Below, piece after piece: positions 1 through 9,871 of a stretch of DNA of 64,000 nucleotides. Location: NCBI GenBank assembly GCA_963790335.1, contig CAWBOB010000008.1:186001-250000 (forward strand). Direction: 5' to 3'. The translations under genes and the position numbers were made by a program. Each line of letters starts with the position of its first letter. Position 1 is the first letter of the stretch. This DNA comes from JAOUEA01 sp963790335 (GTDB taxonomy: Bacteria; Actinomycetota; UBA4738; HRBIN12). The notes under the pieces are model-generated. The model was not told where the DNA came from and did not search any database. It worked only from the letters and a program-made list of their open reading frames with translations.

Positions 1-213
1 GACGGATCGGCCACCGAGCACGACATCACGATCTCGCGCGCCGACTGGGAACGGTTCGGGAGCGGCTTCCGCTCACCCGAGGCGCTGGTCGAGGCCTCGA
101 TGCGCTTCTTGCTCGAGCGCGAGCCGAAGGAGCAGATCCTCACGGCGTTCGACCTGGCACAGATCCCGCGCTACTTCCCGTCGTACCCGCGCGACATCGC
201 CGCGCGGGCATAA
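1..213 (+). CDS. C-terminal end of an unrecognised protein (5' truncated by window edge)
   Basis: Frame 1 is open from the first base to a TAA stop and encodes the last 70 residues of a protein. The segment is soluble and mixed in charge, with readable pieces such as ISRADWERFGSGF, SPEALVEASMRFLLERE and QIPRYFPSYPRDI; there is no membrane segment or known motif. I do not recognise the family. The 3' end is 8 bases from the end of a minus-strand gene, so the two genes converge. That this is coding rests on clean codon usage and a normal stop. Confidence 0.6.
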   Translation, partial: DGSATEHDITISRADWERFGSGFRSPEALVEASMRFLLEREPKEQILTAFDLAQIPRYFPSYPRDIAARA

Positions 214-221
214 GCGCCGGC

Positions 222-3200
222 TCAGACCGGCTCGGGCTCCACGAGGTCGTCCTGGGGGGCGAGCTGTGCGCGGATGCGTCGCGCCCACGACGCGACCGCC
301 GCCGTGAGGCCGAGGAACACCACGCCCGAGACCAGCAGGATCGAGCGGGTCGTGGCCTCGCTGTCCTCGGTCCAGATGAGGAACAGGATCAGCGCGGGCA
401 CGATGTAGCCGAGGTTGTAGGCGATGTCGAACAGGGCGAAGGCCCGCCCTCGGAAGTCGTCGGGCATCGACTGCTGCATGATCGTGTCGGCCGAGATCTT
501 GCCCACGAAGAACGAGAAGAACCCGATGAACAACATGACCGCGAACCCGGCGACCGAGACGAACACGCCTCCTACGAGGGTGCCGGCGCCGAGCAGCGCC
601 ATCGACAGCAGCAGCAGACGCACCGGCGGCACGCGGTCCTTGACCTTCTGCGCCACGATCATGCCGAGCGCACCGCCGACGAGACCGCCGACGCCCGACA
701 GCACCAACGAGATCGTGTCGGAATCGCCGTCCCGCGACGAGGTTCTTGGCGTGCAGCCCGAACACGAACAGGCCGAACCCCCAGAACTGATAGCGGAGCA
801 TCTGGAACGACGAGAGCCCGAGCGCGGCCGGGGGCGCGGCTCGCGACTTCCTTGAGGCCGGCGACCACGTTGTGGACGACCTGCGAGGCTTCCTGGCCGA
901 AGGACGTCTCGCGCGGCTGCAGCTCGGCATGCCGCAGCCGTGACGCGACGAGCGCGCCGACGACGAGCACGCCGGCGCCCACGATGACCGGCACGAACGG
1001 GGGCACGAACCCGGCGAGCCCTCCTCCGAACACGATGCCGGCGATCTGCGCCAACGCGCCACCGGCCTGCGAGAGTCCGTTGCCCTGCAACAGGTCCCTG
1101 CCCGACAGCACGTCGGGCATGGCCGCCGACTTCACCGCGAGCGCCACGCGCACGCACGGCCTGCACCGCCAGCAGACCGACGATGAGCGCGCCGGTCGCG
1201 AAGGCGTCGCCCTCGGTCGTGTCGGAACCCAGCGGCGCCAGCACGACGATCGCGACCACGCTCACGACCACAGCCGTCACGATGTCGGCCCACCAGATGA
1301 CGCGCCGCCGGGGGAAACGGTCGATGAACACACCGATGAACGGTGAGATCGAGCGTATACGGGCACGTAGAGCGCGAGCACGACCGTGAGCAGGTAGTCG
1401 GCCGAGGGCAGGTTCTGCACGTCGAAGCCCTGCTGCCCGCCGAACGCGAGCGACTTCGCGATCGCGCCCTGCACGACCCCTTGCCCCGCCTGCGCCAGGA
1501 ACGTGACGCCCACGAGCACCGAGAAATCGCGGTTGCTGAACGCCGAGAACATCGCGGTGAAGAACGCGCCGAACGCCTCGAGCGGGCGCCGCAGCCAGGC
1601 GTCGGCGAGGCGCAGCGCGATCCCGACACCGATCGCGAGCGCCACGACCACCCAGCCCTTGGCGACGCCGAGCGGACCTCGCCACACGGCGAGCACCGCG
1701 ATGCCCGAGAGCAACACGATGACGATCGACATGCCTGGGATGAGCGCGATGCGGTCGACCGTCGTCCGGATGCCGAGCCAGCCGGCCGCGAGCCATCCGG
1801 GCACGACGAGGAGCAGGGCGAGCAGCGCGACGACGAGCAGGTTCTGCGGAAGGTGCTCGAGCGCACCGGGGTGGGCTTCGAACCTGCGTGGCTTCGGCCG
1901 CCGCCCTGGCCCGTGCTCGCTCGACCACGTCGGGCGGCGGCGCCCAGAGGCCCTCACCCTCGATCACGTACACGTCGGGGCCGACCTCGACGCCCTGCGA
2001 GGTGGCGTCGTCGAGCGCGCGCTGCTCGTCGTCGGCCGAACACGCATCGGCGCCGTTGCAGAGTCCCCCGTAGTACTGGCCGATCAGGAAGACGACCGGG
2101 TCGGCGGGGTACTCCTCGAACCTGGGCACGAAGTCCTCGGGCTTCTTCCCGTCGGGGTCGCAGAGATCGTCGGGACCGCCGAACGCCTCGCACGCGTGCG
2201 ACGAGGACGTGTCGTCGTACCCCTCACTGCCGCTCGTCGAGGTGGTCGGCTCACCCGCGAGGAATCGTTCGAGCGTGCCGAAGTAGGTGACCGACCGCTC
2301 GATCGCCTGACCCGGCAGCCCGGTCCGGAACACGTTCGAGTAGGTCTTCGCCCACCCGTACCCGGTGTTCGTCTTGGTGTCGGCATCGTCGGTGTCGCCG
2401 AAGTTGACGACCAGCACGTTCGCGCGCTCCTCGCCCGCCGATCGCACGACCTCGTTGACGGCGGCGAGCGACGTGCGCACCTGCTGGTTCGCCCACTGAT
2501 TCGCTTCGCTGACCCAGCGGTCCTGGAGCCCGTCGTTCAGCACCCAGGCGAGCGACGCCGACCACGACGACGGCCGCGACGGCACCCGCCACGAGCGCCG
2601 GGCCTCGCTGCCTGCCCAGCAGCCAGCGGATCGCGACCGCCGCCCCGAGACCGACGAGCACCATCGGCGCCGCCGATGCGTTCATGAACCGGTAGTAGGG
2701 GATGGCGGCCCCGGTGATCACCGATGCCGTTCCGATGAACGCGGCCAACCACCAGATCGAGACCTGCTCCTCGGTGCGGGCCGGGTGCGAGGTTCGACGC
2801 GACGTCGCGACGGTGGAGGCGATGGCGATGACGATGAACGCAGACGATCACGTGCGGTTGCAGGGAGGTCGATCCATTCGATCAACCGGGCGGTGAAGAA
2901 CTCCGAGGTGTAGGGAGGCGGGAGCGCAGCTTCGGCGAGGCTCGCCGGCTTCCCCCAGATGCCGACGACCCAGCACGCGAGCCCGGCGATCATGCCGAAC
3001 CCGACCGACATGAGCATCGGGCCGTCGGCTCGCAAGCGCGGCGCCGAGGGAGAACCGACTCGTGAGGAAGTGGAGCCCGAACACCGCCATCAGCACCACG
3101 CCGAAGATCACGCAGGTCGTCGGATGGGTGAATGCAGCGGCCGATGCCGATCAGGAACAACGCGGTGCGCGCTCCCCACGATGTGCGCGCTTCGTGCACG

Positions 3201-3736
3201 AACGGGATCGTCAGTGCGAGCAGGAAGAGCACGGTGATGTTGTCGAGGTAGCCCACGTAGGGGGTGGTGAGGAACAGCGCGACGCTCGCGAGCAGCGTGG
3301 TGAGCACCACGAGAGGGTCACCGCGACTGCGGAACAGCGCGGCGCCCAGCGCGAGTCCGGTGAGGATCGGGATGCCGATCATCAGGTAGGCGCTGAAGGT
3401 GTACCGGTCGATGCCGACCACCTGCTGCAGGAGGGCCCCCGCCAGCGGCACGGTGACCCGGTAGCCGCCGGCGAAGAGGCCGTCCGGACCCCATTCCTCG
3501 GCGACCCGCGCCGGCTCAGCGTCCACGATGACCTGGGCGCGCCACGTGTACCACGCGGGGTCGCGGGTCGGCGCCGACAAGCTCGGGTCAGCCAGGAACT
3601 TCCATCCGAGCGCGAGCATCATCAGCAGGGTGAACCCACCGATCACCCACCACGAACCCAGCCAGGCCGGTCCCGGAGCGCGCCGGGCCTCGGACGGGTC
3701 GTCGGCCGAGGCCGGCGCGGTGTGGGTGGCGGTCAT
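222..3736 (-). CDS. Very large membrane protein: GT-C-like N-terminal part plus C-terminal MFS permease (multiply frameshifted)
   Basis: Reconstructed across about nine 1-2 base frameshifts (near 3145, 3035, 2860, 2580, 1885, 1350, 1150, 850 and 735), giving roughly 1170 residues. The start MTATHTAPASADDP is followed by a membrane segment (GGFTLLMMLALGWKF), a DPAWYTWRAQ region and several more helices, a design resembling GT-C glycosyltransferase-like membrane proteins. A large soluble loop with LVVNFGDTDD follows, then more helices. From about 1630 down comes a typical MFS permease: SNRDFSVLVGVTFLAQAGQG, ISPFIGVFIDRFPRRR, DFRGRAFALFDIAYNLG. No stop and start separates the two halves in any frame near 1850-1960, so one fused protein is the simplest reading. 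A lost gene boundary is the alternative. The start lies 12 bases after the stop of the phosphatase gene upstream, so the two are probably one operon. Substrate unknown. Confidence 0.6.
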
Positions 3737-3748
3737 CGAGCGGGGATG

Positions 3749-5402
3749 CTATCGCTTCGCTTCCGGCAGGCACGGCAGATCCTGCATGAGCGCCGACGGG
3801 AACGCCGCCGACATCACGATGTCGTTCTCCTGGCCAGGGTTCGGCGTCCACACCGCCGGCCGCGGTCTGCGCTTGCGTGAAGGTCGCCATGGAGCGGGCG
3901 ACGTCGGCGACCGTGTGGCCGTTCGCAGCCAGTTCTTCCATGTTCAGGAACGCCTGGGTCGGCTGCATCAGCTCGACGATCTCCGGGCCGCCGGCGCGCC
4001 CGAAGCGCTCGTTGATCATCTCCTGCATCGGGCCGGTCGAGATCTGGAATCCGCCGCTCACCGCCGGGTCGGGCATCGACGCGTGATCGGCGGTGAGCAC
4101 CATCGCCCACTCGCCCCTGCCCACCTCACGATCGAGGAAGGTGACGAGGTCGCGCATCGCCTGATCCTGCGCGACGACGGCGTCGAGCATCTCCGGGGAG
4201 TTCATCGACCAGACGTGGCTCACGTAGTCGATCTCCTTGAAGTTCAGGTAGAGCAGGTCGGGCACGTCGTCGGCGCCGAAGCCCTCCGTGCGGATGACGC
4301 GCTCGACGACGCGCTGCTGGTAGGGGGTGCGGGCCGGGGTGTCGAAGCCCTTCAACAGCTCCTCGATGTCGTTGTCGCGCCAGTGGCCGTCGAGCTCGCC
4401 GTCGGCTTGGTCGAGCACGTGCTTGTCCCGCTCGAACCCGCCAACATCGTTGGCGTACTCCGCCAGCCGGTAGTAGGGCGCTTCCCGTTCGGGAAGGTTC
4501 CATTCGAAGCCTTCGTCGGTGAGGGTCGTGCCACCGATCACCGAGCGCGTGAGCGCGATGTCCTCGTCACCGCCCGAGAAGAACGACCCGTGCCCCAGCA
4601 TGCCGAAGTGGATGTCGACCGTGCCGACGATGCCCACGACGGGTTCGTTGTCGAGCGCCCGGTCGTAGAGGTCGGCGAGCGTGGGCTCGATCATGAACGC
4701 GGGCCCCTGATTCCAGGGGGCGGTGATCTCGCCGGCGACGAGCATGTTGTGTCCCACGACCCCGTGATGCAGCGGGAACGCGCCGGTGCCGATGGTGGCA
4801 TGGATCTGCGCGGTGCTCGTGGGCGACGATCCCACGGTGGCATCGGTGTACCACGTGCCCTTCGGGATCAGCGACCTCGTGAACGGCCACGCGTCGGGAT
4901 GCTCCTCGAGCACGTTGATACCGCCGGCGTCCCACACCATCGTGACGAGCAATCTCGGTGGGCTGCGCCGGTCGGCAGGCTCGAGGGCGTCGGTCATCGG
5001 CTGGCCGTCGATGGCGCGGAAGCCGTCGAACTCGAGCAGCTCGGCCGTTGTCGGCGCGATGCCCGCTGAGGTCACCGGCCGACCCACCTCACCTGCGGCC
5101 CGCACCATCCCGGGGCCGTACCAGAACATCGGCACCGCCTGGATGTAGTCCCATGGACCGACGTGGGGCAGCCCGGATCCGACGAAGTTCGGTTCTTCGG
5201 GCACGAAGCTGAGCTGGGCGCCCCGATCGGGGCGCCAACCACGCCAGATGCGCAGCAGCTGCTCGTGCGGGAGCGAGCAGGCGACCTGCACCAGGTCGGC
5301 CTGCCCCGCTTGGGCCACCGCCCGCATCGAGGGTGTCGCCAGCATCGCGCTGCCGACCGAGATGAGCAGAGCGAACGAGGCGACGACGCGTCGGGCGAGC
5401 AT
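3749..5402 (-). CDS. Secreted alkaline-phosphatase-superfamily phosphohydrolase (one frameshift near 3862)
   Basis: About 550 residues beginning MLARRVVASFALLISVG, a signal peptide ending near AVAQA. The metal-dependent phosphatase/phosphodiesterase core is present: the metal Asp in VTMVWDAGG, a nucleophile region SSPTSTAQIHATIGTG, LNFKEIDYVSHVWS, and the Asp-His pair in LTADHASM. A segment that normally forms the C-terminal end of this fold, LPHVGPWDY followed by VPMFWYGPGMV and IAPTTAELL, lies before the core, near residues 80-130. A frameshift at about 3862 must be bridged to reach the natural end PCLPEAKR and a TAG at 3749-3751. It is divergent from a paralogue at 5499. Substrate unknown: nucleotide pyrophosphatase, phosphonate or phospholipid phosphodiesterase are all possible. 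Confidence 0.8.
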
Positions 5403-5498
5403 CCCGCATAGCGAACACGACACCTGTGGAGGGCGACAACCTCGCGAGATACCTGGGATCGCCACCGAGCCGAGGGTTCTCGCGCGATAGCGTTGAGC

Positions 5499-6840
5499 GT
5501 GCCCACCGGCCGCCGACTCGCCATGCTGATGCTCGTGCTGGCGATCGTGGGCGCGCCCGCGGCTGCCCTGCGCGTGCTCTGCGTCGGTCGCGCGTGCGAT
5601 GCAGGAGCAACGACCGGCACCGACGTACCGTTCTGCGGGCTACCGCCCTCGCTGCGCCGAGCGATCGCCGCGGGGTCTCGCGAAGGTCGATCCCCCGACG
5701 TGATGGCGACGACGTCGGACCTCGATGTCGTCGCCACCGACATGCCCGACGGTCGCCGGATCCCTTGGCCCGGTCTTTCGGGGTCCGCGGGACCGGACAC
5801 GCGGGTGCCCATCGTGTTCTTCGGACGGGGTGTCCAGCGGACCACGATGCCGTCCGGCGTCACGCTCGACGCCATCGCCCCGACGCTCGAGCGCATCATC
5901 GGGCTGCGCCGCGAGCATCCAGAGGTCCGCACGGGTGAGGCGATCCCTGGGCTCTCGCCGCCCGACGAGACCCGTGACGCCGCTCATCGTCGTGGTCGCA
6001 TGGAGTGGCTTGGGGAGCCCCGACCTCGAGCGAGCCCCCGATGCCTGGCCCTTCCTGCATGAGGCGCTGCGAAGGGGCTCCGGCTCGGTCGACGCGGCGA
6101 CGGGTTCGCTTCCCCTCGACCCGGCGGCGACCCTGACCACGATCGGCACGGGGGCGCTTCCGTCGTCGCATGGCATCACCGGCACCGTGGTGCGTGAGAA
6201 CGACGGCCGTGTGTCCGAAGCATGGTCCACCCCGGACGCCGGCTCGGTGATCGCCACGTTCGCCGATGACCTCGATCGTGCCGAGGGCGAACGATCCCGG
6301 GTCGTCGGGATCGTCACCGGACCCAGCGACCGAGGCATCATCGGGAGCGGCTGGTACCTCGACGCGCCTCATGACGACACGGTCGTGGAGATCCGTGCGG
6401 GCTCTGGCGGACCGGCGGCCCGGGTGGCGGACATCGTGGGCGGTTCGCCCCTCGGTGCCGACCGCGTGACCGACATACTGGCCGTCGTGCTGAGCGGCCC
6501 ACTCGAACGGGTCGACGCCGACACCGCCGAGATCGTGACCGCGGTGCGGCGGCGTGTCTCCGACGCCGTCTTCGTGATCGCAGGAACGGGCGCGACGCGG
6601 GCCGACGCGAGCGTCGATGCATCCGAGCTCGCGGCCGGCATCGACGCGTCGATCGGCGCCGACGTGTCACTGACTGTCGGCGCCGGCGGGCTGTTCCTCG
6701 ATCGCGACGTGATGATCGAACGGTCGATCACGTCGGATCGGGTCGCCGACGCCATGCGGAACCGGCGACTGCCGAACGGAGTCCCGCTGTTCGTCGATGC
6801 GTACCCTTCGTTCGCAGTAGCGTTCTCGAGGTACTGCTGA
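5499..6840 (+). CDS. Degenerate paralogue of the neighbouring phosphatase, probable catalytically dead secreted protein (one frameshift near 5970)
   Basis: A hydrophobic N-terminus (RRLAMLMLVLAIVGAPAAA) suggests export. VPIVFFGRGV and LDAIAPTLERIIGL mirror the N-terminal VPMFWYGPGM/IAPTTAELL segment of the divergent phosphatase, and PDAWPFLHEAL and TTIGTGALPSSHG match its core. The catalytic positions are lost: WDAGG becomes WSGLG, SSPTSTAQ becomes SLPLDPAA, and TADHASM becomes IAGTGAT. A frameshift near 5970 joins the two halves. Its TGA overlaps the ATG of the downstream permease by one base, implying co-translation with a transport operon. The start is GTG 5499 or TTG 5493. It may be a binding or scaffold pseudoenzyme; the function is inference. 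Confidence 0.7.
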
Positions 6841-7856
6841 TGCGTGTCGACGTCGAGCCTCGTGCCGACACGGGGGTCGAGCCGACCGCCCGGCGACGTT
6901 CGGCGGCACTCGCGGTGCTCGCTTGTCTGGTCGCCTTGGGTGCTGCGGTCCGGCTCGCAGACCCTTCGAGCGTGCCCTGGTTGCGCAACCTCATCATCGT
7001 GTTCGGGTCGCTGCTCGTCGAGGCCACGCCGTTCGTCCTGCTGGGTGCCGCGGTATCCGCTGCGATCGAGGTGTTCGTGCCGTCGTCGGTCTTCGCCCGG
7101 ATCGCACTGCTGCCTCGTGCGTTGCAGCTGCCGGCAGCCGCAGCCGCCGGGGTTGCGTTCCCCGTCTGCGAATGCGGATCGGTGCCCGTCGCGCGACGGC
7201 TCGCGTCCAAGGGCCTCGCGCCGAGCGCTGCGATCACGTTCATGTTGGCAGCTCCCATCGTGAATCCCGTCGTCGTGGGATCCACGTTCATCGCCTACCG
7301 AGGTCGCGACATCCTGTGGACCATGGTGCTCGGACGCCTCGCGCTGGGCTTCCTCGTCGCTATGACGGTGGGCTGGGTGATGGGGCGCGTCGGCTCGGGC
7401 GAGCTGCTGCGGGCACGCTCCGCCGAGCCGTCGGCACCAGAAGACACCGACGAGTCACGGGGTCGCCGGTTCGTCGACCACCTCGCCGGCGACACGATGT
7501 TCATGGCCCGGTTCCTCATCGTCGGCGCTGCGCTCGCGGCTGCGATCCAGACGTTCGTGCCACGATCGGTCGTGGACGGTCTCGCGAGTCTGCCCGTGCT
7601 CAGCCTGCTCGCGATGATGGCGCTCGCGTTCGTGATGTCGCTGTGCTCGGAGTCCGACGCGTTCGTCGCGGCATCGTTCACGGCGTTCGGACCATCGGCC
7701 CAGCTCGCGTTCCTGGTCTTCGGTCCTATGGTCGACCTGAAGCTCGCCGCCTTGTACACGGGGACCTATCGCCGCGGGTTCCTGCGGGCCGTCGTGCTCG
7801 CAGCCGGGACCACGACGCTCGTTGGCACCCTGTGGATGCAGGTGATCTGGGGGTGA
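6840..7856 (+). CDS. DUF318/UPF0718 (YcgR/YraQ-type) permease
   Basis: A 338-residue polytopic membrane protein with about eight helices. Hallmarks of the family are the Cys-rich turn FPVCECGSVPVARRL with the following MLAAPIVNPVVV, and a second half containing SLCSESDAFVAASF and FGPMVDLK. A charged cytoplasmic linker, RARSAEPSAPEDTDESRGRR, separates the halves. The permease pairs with a TIGR03943 (YcgQ) protein immediately downstream (GTGA overlap), a classic two-gene partnership sometimes linked to zinc homeostasis. Here the pair runs convergently toward zur-znuBCA, which supports a metal-related role. Transport of a metal or metal complex is likely but the substrate is unproven. Confidence 0.85.
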   Translation: MRVDVEPRADTGVEPTARRRSAALAVLACLVALGAAVRLADPSSVPWLRNLIIVFGSLLVEATPFVLLGAAVSAAIEVFVPSSVFARIALLPRALQLPAAAAAGVAFPVCECGSVPVARRLASKGLAPSAAITFMLAAPIVNPVVVGSTFIAYRGRDILWTMVLGRLALGFLVAMTVGWVMGRVGSGELLRARSAEPSAPEDTDESRGRRFVDHLAGDTMFMARFLIVGAALAAAIQTFVPRSVVDGLASLPVLSLLAMMALAFVMSLCSESDAFVAASFTAFGPSAQLAFLVFGPMVDLKLAALYTGTYRRGFLRAVVLAAGTTTLVGTLWMQVIWG

Positions 7857-8575
7857 GCGCACCCGGCGACGCGAGGACTGGACCGCGTCGCACCAGCATG
7901 TCCAGGATCGCTTCCGGCTTCGCGCTTGGGGCGTGGGCGGGCCTGTTCTGGTTCCTGTGGTTGTCCGGGCGCACCTCCCTCTACCTCTCGTCTCGCACCG
8001 CCTGGCTCGTGCCTGTGGGGGCGATACTCGCCACGCTCGCAGCGATCGGCAGGCTCATCTCGGCGCGAACCCGGCGCACCGAGACCCTCGGAACCCGCGA
8101 GACGTGGATGATCGGCTTGATCGTGGCTCCGGTCGTGCTGCTCCTGACGGTGCCACCGGTCGCGCTCGACTCCTACGCGGTGGGCAGGCGATCGAGCTCT
8201 TCAGGCATCGGGTCGAGTGCGCGGGTCGTGGCGGGACCGATCGATCTCGTCGACGTCGCTGCGGCTCGTGCCGTGATCGACGCCGAGGCGGCTCTGCGCG
8301 CTCGAGCCGGTGAACGCGTCTCGATCGAGGGGTTCGTGACCGAGGCGACGGGTGAGGCCGACCGCTTCCAGCTCACCAGGTTCGTGATCACCTGCTGCGT
8401 GGCCGACGCGACGATCAGCTACGTGACCGTGGTGGATGCGCCGCCCGGCACGTTCCAGACCGACGAGTGGGTGCGGGTACGGGGGCCGATCTACCCGCTC
8501 GGCAGCGAGATCCTGGTGCAGGCGGAGTCGATCGAGCAGATCCCACCGCCCGACGACCCGTACCTCACCCCCTGA
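7853..8575 (+). CDS. TIGR03943 (YcgQ-type) membrane-anchored protein
   Basis: About 240 residues with two N-terminal membrane segments (LGAWAGLFWFLWLSGR and LVPVGAILATLAAIG), a third near MIGLIVAPVVLLLTVPP, then an extracytoplasmic domain. The domain carries the family signature FQLTRFVITCCVADA followed by VRGPIYPL. GTG 7853 overlaps the permease stop as GTGA; ATG 7898 is an in-frame alternative. The protein is the standard partner of the upstream DUF318 permease. It ends 2 bases from the stop of zur on the other strand, so the permease operon and the zur-znu operon converge. Confidence 0.85.
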   Translation: MSAPGDARTGPRRTSMSRIASGFALGAWAGLFWFLWLSGRTSLYLSSRTAWLVPVGAILATLAAIGRLISARTRRTETLGTRETWMIGLIVAPVVLLLTVPPVALDSYAVGRRSSSSGIGSSARVVAGPIDLVDVAAARAVIDAEAALRARAGERVSIEGFVTEATGEADRFQLTRFVITCCVADATISYVTVVDAPPGTFQTDEWVRVRGPIYPLGSEILVQAESIEQIPPPDDPYLTP

Positions 8576-8576
8576 G

Positions 8577-9020
8577 TCAGGCGCATGATCGGCACGTGCC
8601 GATCAGGTCGAGACGGTGGCCCACCGTCGCGAACCCGTTGCGACGCGCCAGCGTGCCGGCCGCTCGATCCATGGTGGTCTCGAGATCGGGCGGGATCGTG
8701 ACGTCTTGCACCGTGCCGCACCGCGAGCAGATCAGATGGTGATGGTGCTCGGTGAGATCCTCGGCGAGCTCGAACCGCGCGAACTCACCCTCGGTGATCA
8801 CGCGGCGAGCCACTCCCGCGTGCTCGAGCACGGAGAGGTTGCGGTAGACCGAGCTCTGCGGGCCGGTGCGGGCTGCGACGATCTCTGCGGTCGACAGCGG
8901 CTTCCCGGCGCGCTGCAGCGCCATGACCAAGGCCTCTCGCTGCGACGTGTAGCGCTGACCGACCGAACGTAGGCGGTCGGCCACCGTTCCGTGCAGGTCC
9001 GAGTGGCCGGCTCGCGTCAT
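8577..9020 (-). CDS. zur: Fur-family metalloregulator, zinc uptake regulator
   Basis: A 147-residue Fur-family repressor. The N-terminal winged helix reads RYTSQREALVMALQ, then SSVYRNLSVLEHAGVARRV. The metal-binding dimerisation domain has HHHHLICSRCGTVQDV and the C-terminal pair CRSCA, giving the two CxxC structural zinc ligands. Membership of the Zur rather than Fur branch is inferred from position: it is the last gene of the znuACB cluster, its ATG overlapping the znuB stop by 4 bases. With zinc bound it would repress zinc uptake; the likely target is the 15-base dyad at the znuA start. Confidence 0.88.
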   Translation of the reverse strand: MTRAGHSDLHGTVADRLRSVGQRYTSQREALVMALQRAGKPLSTAEIVAARTGPQSSVYRNLSVLEHAGVARRVITEGEFARFELAEDLTEHHHHLICSRCGTVQDVTIPPDLETTMDRAAGTLARRNGFATVGHRLDLIGTCRSCA

Positions 9021-9871
9021 CGATCCACCCTGTGGGTACCGCGCACGGCGCTCAGGCCCGTGGAGGCGACCGCGACCACGATGAAGACGGCCGTCGCGAC
9101 GAGCACGATCGCGCCTCCGGTCGCGAGCCCCAGGATCCTGGAGAGCACGAGGCCGGCCACCGACGCGCCGGCGCCGATGGTGACCGACAGCCCGAGCGCA
9201 CCGCGGAAGGAGCGGGCGAGCAGCTGAGCGCTGGCGACCGGCAGCACCATCATGGCGGCGACCAGCAGGATGCCGACGATCTGCATCGCCGCGACGACCG
9301 CCACGGCGGTGAGCACTGCGAGCAGCGAGTTGAGCGTCGCGACAGGGAGACCAGCGACCCGGGACCACTCCTCATCCGTGACGACCGAGAACATCGCGCG
9401 CCGCAGCACCGTCACGGTCACGGCGATGGCGAGCCCGAGCGCCACGATCGTTCGCACTTCACCCGAGCGCACCGAGAGCGGCTGTCCGAACAGAAGGGTC
9501 AGCACGTTCGCCGAGATCCCGCGATCGCTGAGCGAGATCAGCACGACGCCGAGGGCGATGCCTGCGTAGAACAGGATCGCCAGGGCCACGTCCCCGGAGG
9601 TGTTGTGACGCGTCCGGAACCACTCGACCGCCAAGGCGCCCGCCACGGCGAAGGCCAACGCGGTCCACAGCGGCGCCCACCCCGCCAGCAACCCCGCACC
9701 CACCCCGGCGAAGGCCACGTGCCCGATGCCGTCGCCGATCAGCGAAAGTCGCTTCTGTACGAGGAAGACCCCGATCGTGGGCGCGAACGCACCGACCGCC
9801 AGGCACGCGATCAGGGCCCGCTGCATGAACGCCAGTTCGAAGGGGAACGGCGGCGCGATCTCGGCGATCAC
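9017..9871 (-). CDS. znuB: Zinc/manganese ABC transporter permease (ABC-3 family)
   Basis: A 284-residue ABC-3 permease with eight or nine membrane helices. Family landmarks are KRLSLIGDGIGHVAFAGVG, HNTSGDVALAILFYAG and VGILLVAAMMVLPVASAQLL. The GTG start overlaps the znuC stop and the stop overlaps the zur start, each by 4 bases, so translation is probably coupled through the cluster. It forms the membrane channel through which zinc delivered by ZnuA is imported, powered by ZnuC. Confidence 0.9.
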   Translation of the reverse strand: MIAEIAPPFPFELAFMQRALIACLAVGAFAPTIGVFLVQKRLSLIGDGIGHVAFAGVGAGLLAGWAPLWTALAFAVAGALAVEWFRTRHNTSGDVALAILFYAGIALGVVLISLSDRGISANVLTLLFGQPLSVRSGEVRTIVALGLAIAVTVTVLRRAMFSVVTDEEWSRVAGLPVATLNSLLAVLTAVAVVAAMQIVGILLVAAMMVLPVASAQLLARSFRGALGLSVTIGAGASVAGLVLSRILGLATGGAIVLVATAVFIVVAVASTGLSAVRGTHRVDR

